Shown in pieces: positions 17,247 to 25,047 of a stretch of 64,000 nucleotides of DNA. Source of the stretch: Desulfomonile tiedjei DSM 6799 (GTDB lineage: Bacteria; Desulfobacterota; Desulfomonilia; Desulfomonilales; Desulfomonilaceae). Location: positions 558,001-622,000 of the forward strand of contig NC_018025.1 of NCBI RefSeq assembly GCF_000266945.1, written 5' to 3'. The position numbers and the translations under genes are program-made. Under the pieces are notes generated by a model that was given only the letters and a program-made list of their open reading frames with translations, did not search any database and was not told the origin of the DNA. How positions within the stretch are numbered: position 1 is the first letter of the stretch; every line of letters starts with the position of its first letter.

Positions 17247-18400
17247 ACGAAGCTCTCTTCATTGAATCCGGGGGTGCCCACGTCTGCAAACACGGCGAAA
17301 TTCTCTGTGGCGATTCCCTCGGTGTGGCTCCCATCGATCACGGAAAGCTCATGGTCTTGTCTGACGGACTCGGAAGCGGTGTGAAGGCCAATATTTTGGC
17401 CACACTTACCACCAAGATAGCCATGCGGCTCATGGAAAGAGGTCTGCCTCTGGAAGAGGTTGTGGAAACGCTCACGGATACCCTTCCTGAATGTAAGGTG
17501 AGAAAAATCGCGTACAGTACGTTCACCCTGGTTAAGGTCATGGAAGACGGCAGCGTGTATCTCGCCGAATTCGATAACCCACCTACTTTTTTTCTCAAAC
17601 GCGGTTATGTGAGCGAACTTAAATACCGGGACCGTGTAATTGGGACACGAAAGATTCGTGAAGCCCGAGTCCGCGTTGAAGCAGGCGACTGGCTAGTAAC
17701 CGTGAGCGATGGCGAGATTCACGCAGGAATCGGGGGCTTGCTTAATCTTGGCTGGGATTGGGAAAAGATAGCCAAATTTCTCGAAACTCAGGTCTACGAT
17801 GAGGTGTCGGCTCAAAAAGTAGCCCAGATCCTGGTGGATCAGGCGAAACAACTGTACGAGGGACGTCCGGGCGACGATACGACCGTCGGGGTGCTCAAGA
17901 TTCGTCCGAAGCGTTTCGCCTCCTTCATGATCGGTCCGCCGGTAAAGCGAGAAGAAGACGAGACAGTGGTGAATCTGTTCCTTTCGTTGCCGGGCAGAAA
18001 GATCGTGAGTGGCGGAACGACGGCTGGTATTGTTGGCAAGTTGCTCGGCAAGGACGTGGTAGTCGACTTATCCACCATGACAAACAAAATCCCGCCCACA
18101 GGAAAACTCGAAGGAATAGAGCTGGTAACCGAAGGAGTGCATACGGTAAATCATGCTCTGGAAATACTGGAGAATATCACCGACATTGAGGAATTGGTCG
18201 GCAAGCGGGATGGAGCCAGCAAACTTGCCTGGGAATTCCTCTATGCCGATTCCATAAGCATATTTCTCGGTCAGGCCATCAACCCTGCACACCTGAATCC
18301 CAACTTGCCCCAGGAAATGGGATTCAAGAGCCGCAGTATTCAGGCAATTACCAATCTATTGCGCGAGAGGGGCAAGGAAGTAAAACTCGAGATCCATTGA
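17243..18400 (+). CDS. SpoIIE-family PP2C-type serine phosphatase
   Basis: 385 residues. The N-terminal ~220 residues are a PP2C/SpoIIE domain: SLGVAPIDHGKLMVLSDGLGSGVKA (metal-binding Asp in SDGLGSG), VSDGEIHAGIGG, and PGDDTTVGVLKIRP with the C-terminal Asp pair. The last ~150 residues form a conserved extension (GGTTAGIVGKLLGKDVVVDL) seen in the hydrogenase-associated SpoIIE group. In that group it is thought to dephosphorylate a partner regulator, but no STAS anti-sigma antagonist or anti-sigma kinase gene is in the window. ATGA overlap with the sensor gene argues that sensor and phosphatase act as one unit. Nothing follows in the operon; the next gene is convergent. Confidence 0.88.
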   Translation: MNEALFIESGGAHVCKHGEILCGDSLGVAPIDHGKLMVLSDGLGSGVKANILATLTTKIAMRLMERGLPLEEVVETLTDTLPECKVRKIAYSTFTLVKVMEDGSVYLAEFDNPPTFFLKRGYVSELKYRDRVIGTRKIREARVRVEAGDWLVTVSDGEIHAGIGGLLNLGWDWEKIAKFLETQVYDEVSAQKVAQILVDQAKQLYEGRPGDDTTVGVLKIRPKRFASFMIGPPVKREEDETVVNLFLSLPGRKIVSGGTTAGIVGKLLGKDVVVDLSTMTNKIPPTGKLEGIELVTEGVHTVNHALEILENITDIEELVGKRDGASKLAWEFLYADSISIFLGQAINPAHLNPNLPQEMGFKSRSIQAITNLLRERGKEVKLEIH

Positions 18401-18451
18401 ACCTCAAAAGCAATATTCTCCCGATTCCCAGGTATGCCGAACCACATGATG

Positions 18452-18871
18452 TTACAAATTGTCCAGTTTCGGCTTCAAATATCGGCTATATTCCTGGTCC
18501 ATTCCTCGAATGTGTCCGCGAGTCCAATCACCTAACTTGTTCAACACGGAAATAATCAGCGAAGAGTTAACTTCCTGCGTTTTGTACGTCTGAATAAATG
18601 TTTGGACTTCATTCACCAGATCTTCGTGGGCTTTTTTGTGAGCTGCGAGTGCTGGATATTTATAGGTAGCCATCAATGCTTCTTCGTCTCCAAAATGTCT
18701 AATCGTATAATTTGCCAGAAAATCCAAAAGTTCCCCGACCGCTTCTTTGCCTTTGCCGTCCCAGACTGCATCTCCTAAGACATTAAAACGTCGAAACAAC
18801 TCTCTATGCTGTTCATCTATCATAGCGATGTTGCAGTTAAGATCGTCTGACCACGGTATCCAATCCGCCAT
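18452..18871 (-). CDS. Bacteriohemerythrin
   Basis: 139 residues, a single hemerythrin four-helix domain binding a non-heme diiron centre and O2. All ligands are visible: H22, H59 and E63 (RHFGDEE), H78 and H82 (HKKAHE), H120 and D125 (GHIRGMD). The N-terminal IPWSDDLNCNIAMIDEQH is characteristic. No transmembrane or signalling domain is fused, so it is a soluble cytoplasmic O2 scavenger, carrier or sensor. AAGGTGAG precedes the ATG. In anaerobes such proteins protect O2-sensitive iron-sulfur enzymes. It is convergent with the redox-sensing operon, so any functional tie is speculative. Confidence 0.93.
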   Translation of the reverse strand: MADWIPWSDDLNCNIAMIDEQHRELFRRFNVLGDAVWDGKGKEAVGELLDFLANYTIRHFGDEEALMATYKYPALAAHKKAHEDLVNEVQTFIQTYKTQEVNSSLIISVLNKLGDWTRGHIRGMDQEYSRYLKPKLDNL

Positions 18872-19401
18872 TGTCTCTCACCTTTCATAATGCATTCAGA
18901 ACTACGTCGTCCGATACATTTCGGAAGCAGTTCTAAAGCTATCTAACAAATTACATACTATACACAAGATGAAAAACATAATGAACGGTAGAGAGCAAGT
19001 CAAGAGGCAACAGTTCGTTTTCTCATCCTAGCCGTCAATGCTTTCGGTACATTTGACTACGGATTGACACCAATCCTGGGCTTTGTTACATAGGAGACGT
19101 CAACACGTTGTACCGATGCGCGTCCAAAGAAGTGACATTGGATGAAGCCGGCCCTGGCAAATCTCCTCCGCTACGAACGGCGCAGCCTGACTTCGCTTCG
19201 GAGACCTGTCAGGGCCGGCAATGAACAAGCCTCTTGATGTTACTTGCATGAAAGCGCATTGGTGTTACTCTCGACTGTATCGAAAGAGTATCATCCAATT
19301 CGGCAGCAAGACCACACTGCCTGATATTGGGAAATCTCCCGTCACACGTCCGAGATCATCATCGTGGAACATCATTCATTTCGCAAACGAGGTAAACCAG
19401 C
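18872..19401. other. Intergenic region with one long palindrome
   Basis: 530 bases between the bacteriohemerythrin gene (minus) and the aldolase gene (plus). The only clear structure is the palindrome at 19147-19219. A 62-codon plus ORF from 19221 lacks a Shine-Dalgarno and any recognisable feature. Divergent promoters should lie here, but I see no convincing box pair. Confidence 0.4.
19147..19219. repeat. 73-bp palindrome
   Basis: GCCGGCCCTG at 19147-19156 is exactly complementary to CAGGGCCGGC at 19210-19219, and inside these CTCCTCCG faces CGGAGAC. It resembles the dispersed CCGGC hairpins of this genome but lacks the family A-C termini. No T-tract follows, so it is not an obvious terminator. 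Confidence 0.55.
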
Positions 19402-20292
19402 ATGGCTGATATGGAAGGATTCAAGGAAGCACGCAATATAGCGCTCGCGGGAAATCGAAGAGCAGCAGATTTTCATCTGAAGGGAAGTTCACATCTGGAC
19501 TGGGGAATGAAGAACCGGATGTCCAGAATCATAAAGGCCGATACAGGCCGTACTGTCATGCTGGCTGTCGATCACGGCTATTTTCAGGGACCCACCTCCG
19601 GCCTGGAAAATATGGAAGACACTCTGGCTCCACTTCTGGACTATGCAGATTGTCTCATGCTCACTCGAGGAATATTGAGAACCTCCGTTCCGCCGGGATG
19701 CGAAGTTCCCATCGTACTGCGAGTGTCCGGAGGTCAGAGCGTACTCACGGAATTGTCAAACGAGACCCTCACGGTTTCCGCTGAAGATTGCATGCGCCTC
19801 AATGCCTGCGGTATGGCTTTCTCCATCTACATCGGGGCACCTCACGAGCATCAGACTTTGGCGGCTTTTGCAGATCTCATTGATGCAGGTTATGCCGCAG
19901 GAATTCCCGTGCTTGCAGTTACCGCAGTGGGTCGCGATATGGCCAGAGACGCTCGTTACCTTTCGCTTTCGTCCCGCATGGCTGCCGAGATGGGTGCCAA
20001 TATCGTTAAAACGTATTATTGCGAAAACTTCGAGCGCGTGACAGGCACATGCCCGGTTCCGATTGTTATGGCAGGTGGAAAGAAGATTGCTGAATTGGAT
20101 GCTCTCACCATGGCGTACAATGCTGTGACCGAAGGGGCAGTGGGCGTGGATATGGGCCGCAACATTTTTCAGTCTGACTGCCCGGTTGGAATGATAAAAG
20201 CGGTACGGGCCGTGGTCCATTATAACGAAAAACCCGAGTCCGCTCTGAAAATCTATGAAGACGAAAAGAAAGCCGCTCGAAAAGCCTCTTAA
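19402..20292 (+). CDS. DhnA/LsrF-type class I aldolase or thiolase
   Basis: 296 residues. It has the AVDHGYFQGPTSGLEN motif of the DeoC/LacD/DhnA barrel group, especially close to LsrF (3-hydroxy-5-phosphonooxypentane-2,4-dione thiolase of AI-2 breakdown). Further on are the catalytic-Lys region GANIVKTYYCENFERV, VIMAGGKKI and a phosphate-binding GAVGVDMGRNIFQ near the end. GAGG lies nine bases before the ATG. The lsr transporter, kinase and isomerase genes are absent. The next genes encode a zinc dehydrogenase and an M24 peptidase-family protein, so a different phosphosugar or dione substrate is likely. A 2-amino-3,7-dideoxyheptulosonate or fructose-bisphosphate aldolase role is a less likely alternative. 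Confidence 0.8.
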   Translation: MADMEGFKEARNIALAGNRRAADFHLKGSSHLDWGMKNRMSRIIKADTGRTVMLAVDHGYFQGPTSGLENMEDTLAPLLDYADCLMLTRGILRTSVPPGCEVPIVLRVSGGQSVLTELSNETLTVSAEDCMRLNACGMAFSIYIGAPHEHQTLAAFADLIDAGYAAGIPVLAVTAVGRDMARDARYLSLSSRMAAEMGANIVKTYYCENFERVTGTCPVPIVMAGGKKIAELDALTMAYNAVTEGAVGVDMGRNIFQSDCPVGMIKAVRAVVHYNEKPESALKIYEDEKKAARKAS

Positions 20293-20369
20293 ACCGCTGA
20301 GTTTTCAAAGCAGAAAACCGGGGAAACCCTTCTTGTAAGACGGATTGCTCCTTTAGCTGAACTGTCGTG

Positions 20370-20645
20370 TGGCTGAGACGTGCCGGCCGGAGCCCCAGCG
20401 GGGCGATCCAAATGGTAGCCATGGGTGTAACCCATGGAAAAGAAAGATAACAAAACCAAGCGGTGAAGACCCTGGCGGGGTCTAACATCGTTCAACTTGA
20501 ACTTAGATGGACCCAATGCTGGACCCCTTTCAGGGTCCAATCCTTTATGATATGGCGCGCTGCCCACGGGATGCACCCGTGGCTACTCAGGGTTCGTCCC
20601 TCCGGGACTCTAGAGCGTTGGGTCGAGTGGCGCCCAAGGGGTGGA
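20370..20645. repeat. Cluster of short hairpins (REP-like, multi-stem)
   Basis: A series of small palindromes occurs in one stretch: GCCCCAGCGGGGC, CCATGGGTGTAACCCATGG, ACCCTGGCGGGGT, GGACCCCTTTCAGGGTCC, GCCCACGGGATGCACCCGTGGC and GTCCCTCCGGGAC. Such arrays recur at many loci in some bacterial genomes. It fills the gap before the dehydrogenase gene, and the long in-frame extension of that gene across it is not coding. Confidence 0.6.
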
Positions 20646-20689
20646 TGCCCGGGATTCATGTTTCGGACATCCTTTTGCACGGAGATGTT

Positions 20690-21715
20690 ATGCGAGTAGC
20701 AATGTATTACAACAACAATGACGTCAGAGTCGAAGACATGCCTGTGCCTGTCATCGGCCCGAACGAATTGTTGGTAAAAGTATGGTCCAGCGGGATTTGT
20801 GGAAGCGATGTCCTTGAATGGTACAGATTACCCAAGGCTCCTTTGGTTCTCGGTCACGAAATAGCAGGCGAAATTGTGGAAACCGGCGACACGGTCAATG
20901 GCTGGAAGAAGGGCGATCGTGTTTTCGTATCTCATCACGTTCCCTGTAACATGTGTCGTTACTGCATTTCCGGTCATCATTCCACGTGCGACACCCTTGC
21001 CGCTACTACATTCGATCCCGGTGGATTTGCGGAATTTCTGAGGGTCCCGGCAATAAACGTTACAAACGGAACATACCGTCTCCCGGATACTATGCTGTAC
21101 GATGAGGGAGTGTTCATCGAGCCGCTTGCTTGTGTAATTCGCGGTCAGGAGCATGCTGGTTGGCAGCCGGGAAGAAGAGTCCTGGTCATTGGAGCTGGCA
21201 TAGCTGGTCTCATGCACATCCAGATGGCAAGGATTTCAGGGGCGAGTCGCATCATAGCCGTCGACATTGCGGAATCCAGGTTGAATACGGCCATAAAATT
21301 GGGAGCTGACATAGCCATCACAGCGAGCGAGAATTTGCCGCAACAGGTCATGGAGCACAATGAAGGCCGTCTCGCTGAACTGGTCATTATTTCGACCGGA
21401 GCGCCGTCTGCAATTGCCCAGGGAATGCGTTCCGTGGATCGAGGTGGAACAATCCTGTTTTTTGCCCCTTCAGACCCGGGAGCAAAGGTGGAAATACCGT
21501 TTAACGAACTCTGGCGCAAAGAAATCACCACGACTTCTTCGTATGCAGGTTCTCCCCGCGATATTCTGGCTGCAATCGAGTTGATAGCGTCAGGCAGGGT
21601 GAACGTGAAGGATATGATCACCCATATACTGCCCCTGTCGAGAACCGCTGACGGATTCAGGCTTGTTGCGGAAGCCCGGGAATCCATGAAGGTAATTGTT
21701 CGCCCTCAGGAATAA
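20690..21715 (+). CDS. Zinc-dependent medium-chain dehydrogenase
   Basis: 341 residues, MDR superfamily, threonine/sorbitol dehydrogenase-like. Catalytic zinc site: C of GICGSDV and GHE of VLGHEIAGE. Structural zinc lobe: CNMCRYC and a fourth Cys in HHSTC. NAD(P)-binding: VLVIGAGIAGLMHIQMAR, with an Asp at the end of strand 2 (AVDIAESR) favouring NAD. ATG 20690 has GGAG five bases upstream; the frame extends to 20507, but that part is repeat DNA. It lies ~400 bases after the LsrF/DhnA-type gene and 45 bases before an M24 peptidase-family gene in the same orientation. It probably oxidises a secondary alcohol of a polyol or phosphosugar; substrate unknown. Confidence 0.85.
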   Translation: MRVAMYYNNNDVRVEDMPVPVIGPNELLVKVWSSGICGSDVLEWYRLPKAPLVLGHEIAGEIVETGDTVNGWKKGDRVFVSHHVPCNMCRYCISGHHSTCDTLAATTFDPGGFAEFLRVPAINVTNGTYRLPDTMLYDEGVFIEPLACVIRGQEHAGWQPGRRVLVIGAGIAGLMHIQMARISGASRIIAVDIAESRLNTAIKLGADIAITASENLPQQVMEHNEGRLAELVIISTGAPSAIAQGMRSVDRGGTILFFAPSDPGAKVEIPFNELWRKEITTTSSYAGSPRDILAAIELIASGRVNVKDMITHILPLSRTADGFRLVAEARESMKVIVRPQE

Positions 21716-21760
21716 CGCGCACAATAGTACGCTCAACAAGAGAATAACGAGCGGGTCAAT

Positions 21761-22945
21761 ATGTATTCTACTCCGAAAGAAGAAATAGAATCTCGCATTT
21801 CAGCGCTCCAGAGCCTAATGAGGCAAAACGGCTTCGAGGGAGCCATCATTCTCCAGCGCGCGGATTTGTTCTATTACTCCGGAACAGGCCAGGATGCGCA
21901 TTTGTTTGTTCCGGTAGAAGGCGATCCTCTCCTCCTCGTGAGAAAAAGTTTTGAAAGAGCAGTGGCGGATTCGCCCCTTCAGCACATTTCGGAAGTGAAG
22001 AGTTTCTCGCAGTTGAAGCAGTCTATCAACGGAACCGGTCACGGAATCAAGAAATTAGGAATGGAACTGGACGTGCTTCCGGTGAACAATTTCCGAATCT
22101 ACGAAGACCTTTTCCCCGGAACCGAGATCGCAGACGTGTCGCCGCTCGTCAAGATCAACAGAATGGTCAAATCTCCGTACGAGCTTGCAATTATGAAGCG
22201 GGCTGCGGAGTTGAACACCCGTATGTTTTCGTTCGTCCTGGAAGTTCTCAAGGAAGGCATGACCGAGATGGAGCTTTCTGCTCACCTGGAGGCATTCTAT
22301 AGACAAAACGGCCATCAGGGGTTCGTTCGAGTCAGAAGCTTTAATCAGGAAGTTTTCTACGGGCATGTCATGTCCGGCAGCAATTTGGCTGTGCCGAGCT
22401 GTTCCGTGGGACCGACCGGCGGACCGGGCACTAATGCTTCCATGCCTCAAGGCGCGGGACTAAAGCCGATCGGAAGACACGAGCCGGTATCTATCGATTA
22501 CGTCGGCAGTGTTGACGGTTACATAGTGGATCAAGCGAGAACCTTCTATGTGGGCGAGCCACCTGAAAAATTCGTTCGCGCTCACAACGTTGCGATCGCC
22601 ATTCAGGAAGCTGTCGTTAAAAGAGGCCTTCCGGGTACCGCTGCTGAGGAATTGTACGACATTTCATTGGAAATGGCGAAAGAAGCGGAACTCCTGGAAG
22701 GATTTCAGGGATATCCGCCTGTCCCCTTTCTCGGCCATGGAGTGGGCCTTGAACTGGATGAGTTTCCCGTCATCGGCAGGAAATCCCCACACATTCTTCA
22801 GGAAAATATGGTGGTGGCCATTGAACCGAAGTTTATTTTCCCCGGCGAAGGAATGGCAGGGATCGAAAATACTTTTGTAGTGACAGCCTCAGGTTTGAAG
22901 AGAATTACGCATTTTGACGATTCCATTCAAGTCGTGCCGTGTTGA
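21761..22945 (+). CDS. M24-family aminopeptidase-like protein (Xaa-Pro peptidase or creatinase type)
   Basis: 394 residues: N-terminal creatinase-like domain (~1-145), then a pita-bread catalytic domain. Metal ligands are visible: Asp in VSIDYVGSVDG and in IVDQARTF, His in FLGHGVGLELDE, Glu in VAIEPKFIFP and Glu in AGIENTFVV. The five-ligand set is intact, so hydrolase activity (Xaa-Pro dipeptides or N-terminal Xaa-Pro bonds) is plausible. It starts with the MYSTPKEEIESRISALQSLM helix; the Shine-Dalgarno is weak. It sits downstream of the aldolase and dehydrogenase genes, an unusual partner for a peptidase. In such contexts the fold may act on non-peptide C-N bonds, as creatinase does; this is inference. 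Confidence 0.87.
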   Translation: MYSTPKEEIESRISALQSLMRQNGFEGAIILQRADLFYYSGTGQDAHLFVPVEGDPLLLVRKSFERAVADSPLQHISEVKSFSQLKQSINGTGHGIKKLGMELDVLPVNNFRIYEDLFPGTEIADVSPLVKINRMVKSPYELAIMKRAAELNTRMFSFVLEVLKEGMTEMELSAHLEAFYRQNGHQGFVRVRSFNQEVFYGHVMSGSNLAVPSCSVGPTGGPGTNASMPQGAGLKPIGRHEPVSIDYVGSVDGYIVDQARTFYVGEPPEKFVRAHNVAIAIQEAVVKRGLPGTAAEELYDISLEMAKEAELLEGFQGYPPVPFLGHGVGLELDEFPVIGRKSPHILQENMVVAIEPKFIFPGEGMAGIENTFVVTASGLKRITHFDDSIQVVPC

Positions 22946-22967
22946 GGTCACAATGGGCCTTGTCCTC

Positions 22968-23161
22968 TTATAAGTCAGTGCCAAAAATTGTGTCATTTAT
23001 CCCTCGTGTGAATTACCAGGATATTGGTAGGGACCGGCGTCCCTGCCGGTCCATTCTATCGATATCATTGATCATGTTGAAGATGTGCCGGCACGGAGGC
23101 ACGGCACCCACCAATATTCCTAAATCTTCAATCGGTCACTAATTTTGGCAACTGGTTATAA
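22968..23161. repeat. Family A palindromic repeat (MITE-like), copy A2
   Basis: This 194-bp intact copy starts TTATAAGTCAGTGCCAAAAA and ends (other strand) TTATAACCAGTTGCCAAAAT, the clearest terminal inverted repeats of the family. Core hairpins are GGGACCGGCGTCCCTGCCGGTCC and GTGCCGGCACGGAGGCACGGCAC. It is exactly as long as copy A1. Confidence 0.82.
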
Positions 23162-23284
23162 TCTTAGAGTTGAGTTATTGCTCTCGACACACTAACAGCA
23201 TATGAATTGTTGCATTCCAGGATATTTTTTCCCTGGCGAGGTGAGAGCAGTGCTATACTTCAGCAAATGGCACAAGGAGTCCTC

Positions 23285-24019
23285 ATGCGCGATTATACAT
23301 TATTGGCCCGGCAGATTCTTGAGGATCTTCGTGAGGAAGTGGATGAAGAGACTCTCAGGAATAAATACAATCTTGCTCCGGAAAGTTTATTAAATATTCT
23401 CCTAACCTTGGAAGAGCAAGGACTCATTTTTAAAATTGATGGACGTTTCATTGCGCCGGATATGCGAAGTATCTCTGCAATCGATATGGTTCGCGATATT
23501 CAAAACGGTATGGATGAAGCAAAGCTACAGGAAAAATATGGACTCAGTTTACAGGGTCTCGCGAGTTCCATAAGACTGCTGGTCGAAGGAAACCATTTGA
23601 CGCGTTCCGATCTGGCCGAGCGAGACCTATTGTTTCAGGAAGTCATGGACCCGGGCCTTGCGAGGGAGTCTCGCAGGTACTATCTGGATTTCGATCTTCC
23701 CATTTTCGATATGGGAACGCCCATGTTGAGGGGGAGGGTGAACGATCTTACGGAAAAAGGCCTGGGGACTATAGGGATTCCTTCGCGCCCTGATGAAATC
23801 AAGCACTTCATGATTAATCACGAGAAGTTCGTCTTGCTAAAACCCTTCGCTTTCCAGGCACGCTGCCGATGGTCTCGTCAGAACGCGGCTTCAGGTGATT
23901 TCATTGCGGGCTTTGAGATTTCGGAGATTTCGCCTGAGGATTTTGCCGAATTGCGCAAACTGTGCAAGATGGTCACTTTTTACGTGTCCCCCGAAACACC
24001 GGTGAAATTTGGTTCATAA
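23285..24019 (+). CDS. PilZ-domain protein with N-terminal winged-helix-like repeats
   Basis: 244 residues. The N-terminal ~130 residues contain two or three related helical units (ARQILEDLREEVDEETLRNKYNL; MVRDIQNGMDEAKLQEKYGLS) that look like small winged-helix or saposin-like repeats. The C-terminal ~100 residues resemble a PilZ domain (FQARCRWSRQN...SGDFIAGFEISEIS), a fold that can bind cyclic di-GMP. The canonical RxxxR is not clearly present, so nucleotide binding is uncertain. ATG 23285 has AGGAG six bases upstream; the frame extends 26 codons further without a better start. Deltaproteobacteria carry many such cytoplasmic PilZ proteins. Targets are unknown. Confidence 0.7.
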   Translation: MRDYTLLARQILEDLREEVDEETLRNKYNLAPESLLNILLTLEEQGLIFKIDGRFIAPDMRSISAIDMVRDIQNGMDEAKLQEKYGLSLQGLASSIRLLVEGNHLTRSDLAERDLLFQEVMDPGLARESRRYYLDFDLPIFDMGTPMLRGRVNDLTEKGLGTIGIPSRPDEIKHFMINHEKFVLLKPFAFQARCRWSRQNAASGDFIAGFEISEISPEDFAELRKLCKMVTFYVSPETPVKFGS

Positions 24020-24136
24020 AATTGTCGATGTTTGCACGTGATCCGTTGTCCAAGTACTCGAGAGATCGCTACGAGGACACAACACGCTGTCCACGGCAAC
24101 TGACATAATATCAATTTGCATTCAAAACTCCCCCAT

Positions 24137-24161
24137 TCCCCCTTTAATAAAGGGGGGTAAG
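24137..24161. terminator. Hairpin, possible terminator or repeat
   Basis: CCCCCTTTAATAAAGGGGGG forms a strong stem in the gap between the PilZ gene and the DUF2905 gene, but no uridine run follows immediately. The flanking CCCCCATTCCCCC suggests it is part of a dispersed repeat rather than a dedicated terminator. Confidence 0.35.
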
Positions 24162-24212
24162 AGGGGATTTTTCGTCTCACTTTGAAAGCAAATTGGCATA
24201 AGGTACTAGTAC

Positions 24213-24446
24213 ATGGATCCGGGTACAATCGGCAAATGGATAATCATTTCAGGCCTTGTTCTTGCCGCGGTGGGAGGAATCATCTGGATTGCGGGAAAGA
24301 TGGGTATTCCTTTCGGCAGCCTTCCAGGGGATATTTCAATTGACCGTCCAGGATTCTCGTTCAGGTTTCCTTTAGGAACGAGCATCCTGGTGAGTATTAT
24401 TCTCACCATACTGCTGAATGTGATCATTTGGATATTTCGGAAATGA
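24213..24446 (+). CDS. DUF2905 small membrane protein
   Basis: 77 residues with two transmembrane helices (about residues 8-28 and 55-74) joined by the conserved loop GKMGIPFGSLPGDISIDRPGFSFRFPLGTS, the signature of DUF2905. The GDI.I.R pattern is typical of the family, which is widespread in bacteria and has no known function. Its 3' end overlaps the 3' end of the convergent archaemetzincin gene by 23 bases. No good Shine-Dalgarno is seen. Confidence 0.85.
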   Translation: MDPGTIGKWIIISGLVLAAVGGIIWIAGKMGIPFGSLPGDISIDRPGFSFRFPLGTSILVSIILTILLNVIIWIFRK

Positions 24447-25047
24447 TTACGTCCTCGTCGGAGGAATTTGACACGAGGGCTCGTTCCACGGCCTCATGGA
24501 GAAAGAGTTCGCAGTAATCACAGAGATAATTGAGCTTCTCGTCCACCTCGTTTAGATTATGCGACGCCCGCATTACGCATCGTCCTGTATGACAATGGGA
24601 AAGACCGAATGTGTGGCCGATCTCGTGGAGCGCGACTTTGACCACGCGGTCCAGGAATTGTTCTCTGGAAACCGGATCTCCGCCGGGTCCCTGATGCAGC
24701 CGATGATACGACATGACTGCGCTTGCACCGTCCATGTATGCTTCACCGAAGACATACGTCAATATGGGATTACAAAGGTCTTTCCCGGTGATGCCGATCG
24801 TTTTCATGCTCTTCGTATGGTTTTCCTTTATGAATCGTATGATTGTCATGGCATTGTACTGATTCCTGGATTCCATGTATGCATCATCCGGCATGGGAAT
24901 GGCTGCGAGCAGGTCCACCGGCAGCCTGAGCGATCCCTGGAGGCTGTCCGCTACAACACGAAGAATGTCCTGTCCGACATTCCCTAACGGTAATACCGCG
25001 ATTATTCCTCCACGTTGCGGTTCAGGCTGGGATTTCTTTTTTTTCAC
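24424..25047 (-). CDS. Archaemetzincin-type zinc metalloprotease
   Basis: 207 residues. The core motif is HEIGHTFGLSHC followed by C-x4-C and then CDYC, i.e. HExxHxxGxxHC plus the second four-cysteine zinc site that defines archaemetzincins. The preceding region has the family strand EAYMDGASAVMSYHRLH. Start GTG 25047 overlaps the stop of the upstream regulator (GTGA), so translation is coupled; an upstream extension of the frame lies inside that gene. Archaemetzincins act as aminopeptidase-like metalloproteases in the cytoplasm and their cellular role in bacteria is unknown. Being third in an operon with a histidine kinase and NtrC-type regulator, it may be a target or modulator of that system; this is inference. 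Confidence 0.9.
   Translation of the reverse strand: MKKKKSQPEPQRGGIIAVLPLGNVGQDILRVVADSLQGSLRLPVDLLAAIPMPDDAYMESRNQYNAMTIIRFIKENHTKSMKTIGITGKDLCNPILTYVFGEAYMDGASAVMSYHRLHQGPGGDPVSREQFLDRVVKVALHEIGHTFGLSHCHTGRCVMRASHNLNEVDEKLNYLCDYCELFLHEAVERALVSNSSDEDVIISEISK

Noticed and set aside
20507-20689. 61-codon N-terminal extension of the zinc dehydrogenase
   Set aside because: The DNA is a run of short palindromes, and ATG 20690 has GGAG at proper distance and starts the MDR fold.
22939-23142. 67-codon ORF across family A copy A2
   Set aside because: It arises from repeat DNA; other copies do not keep the frame open.
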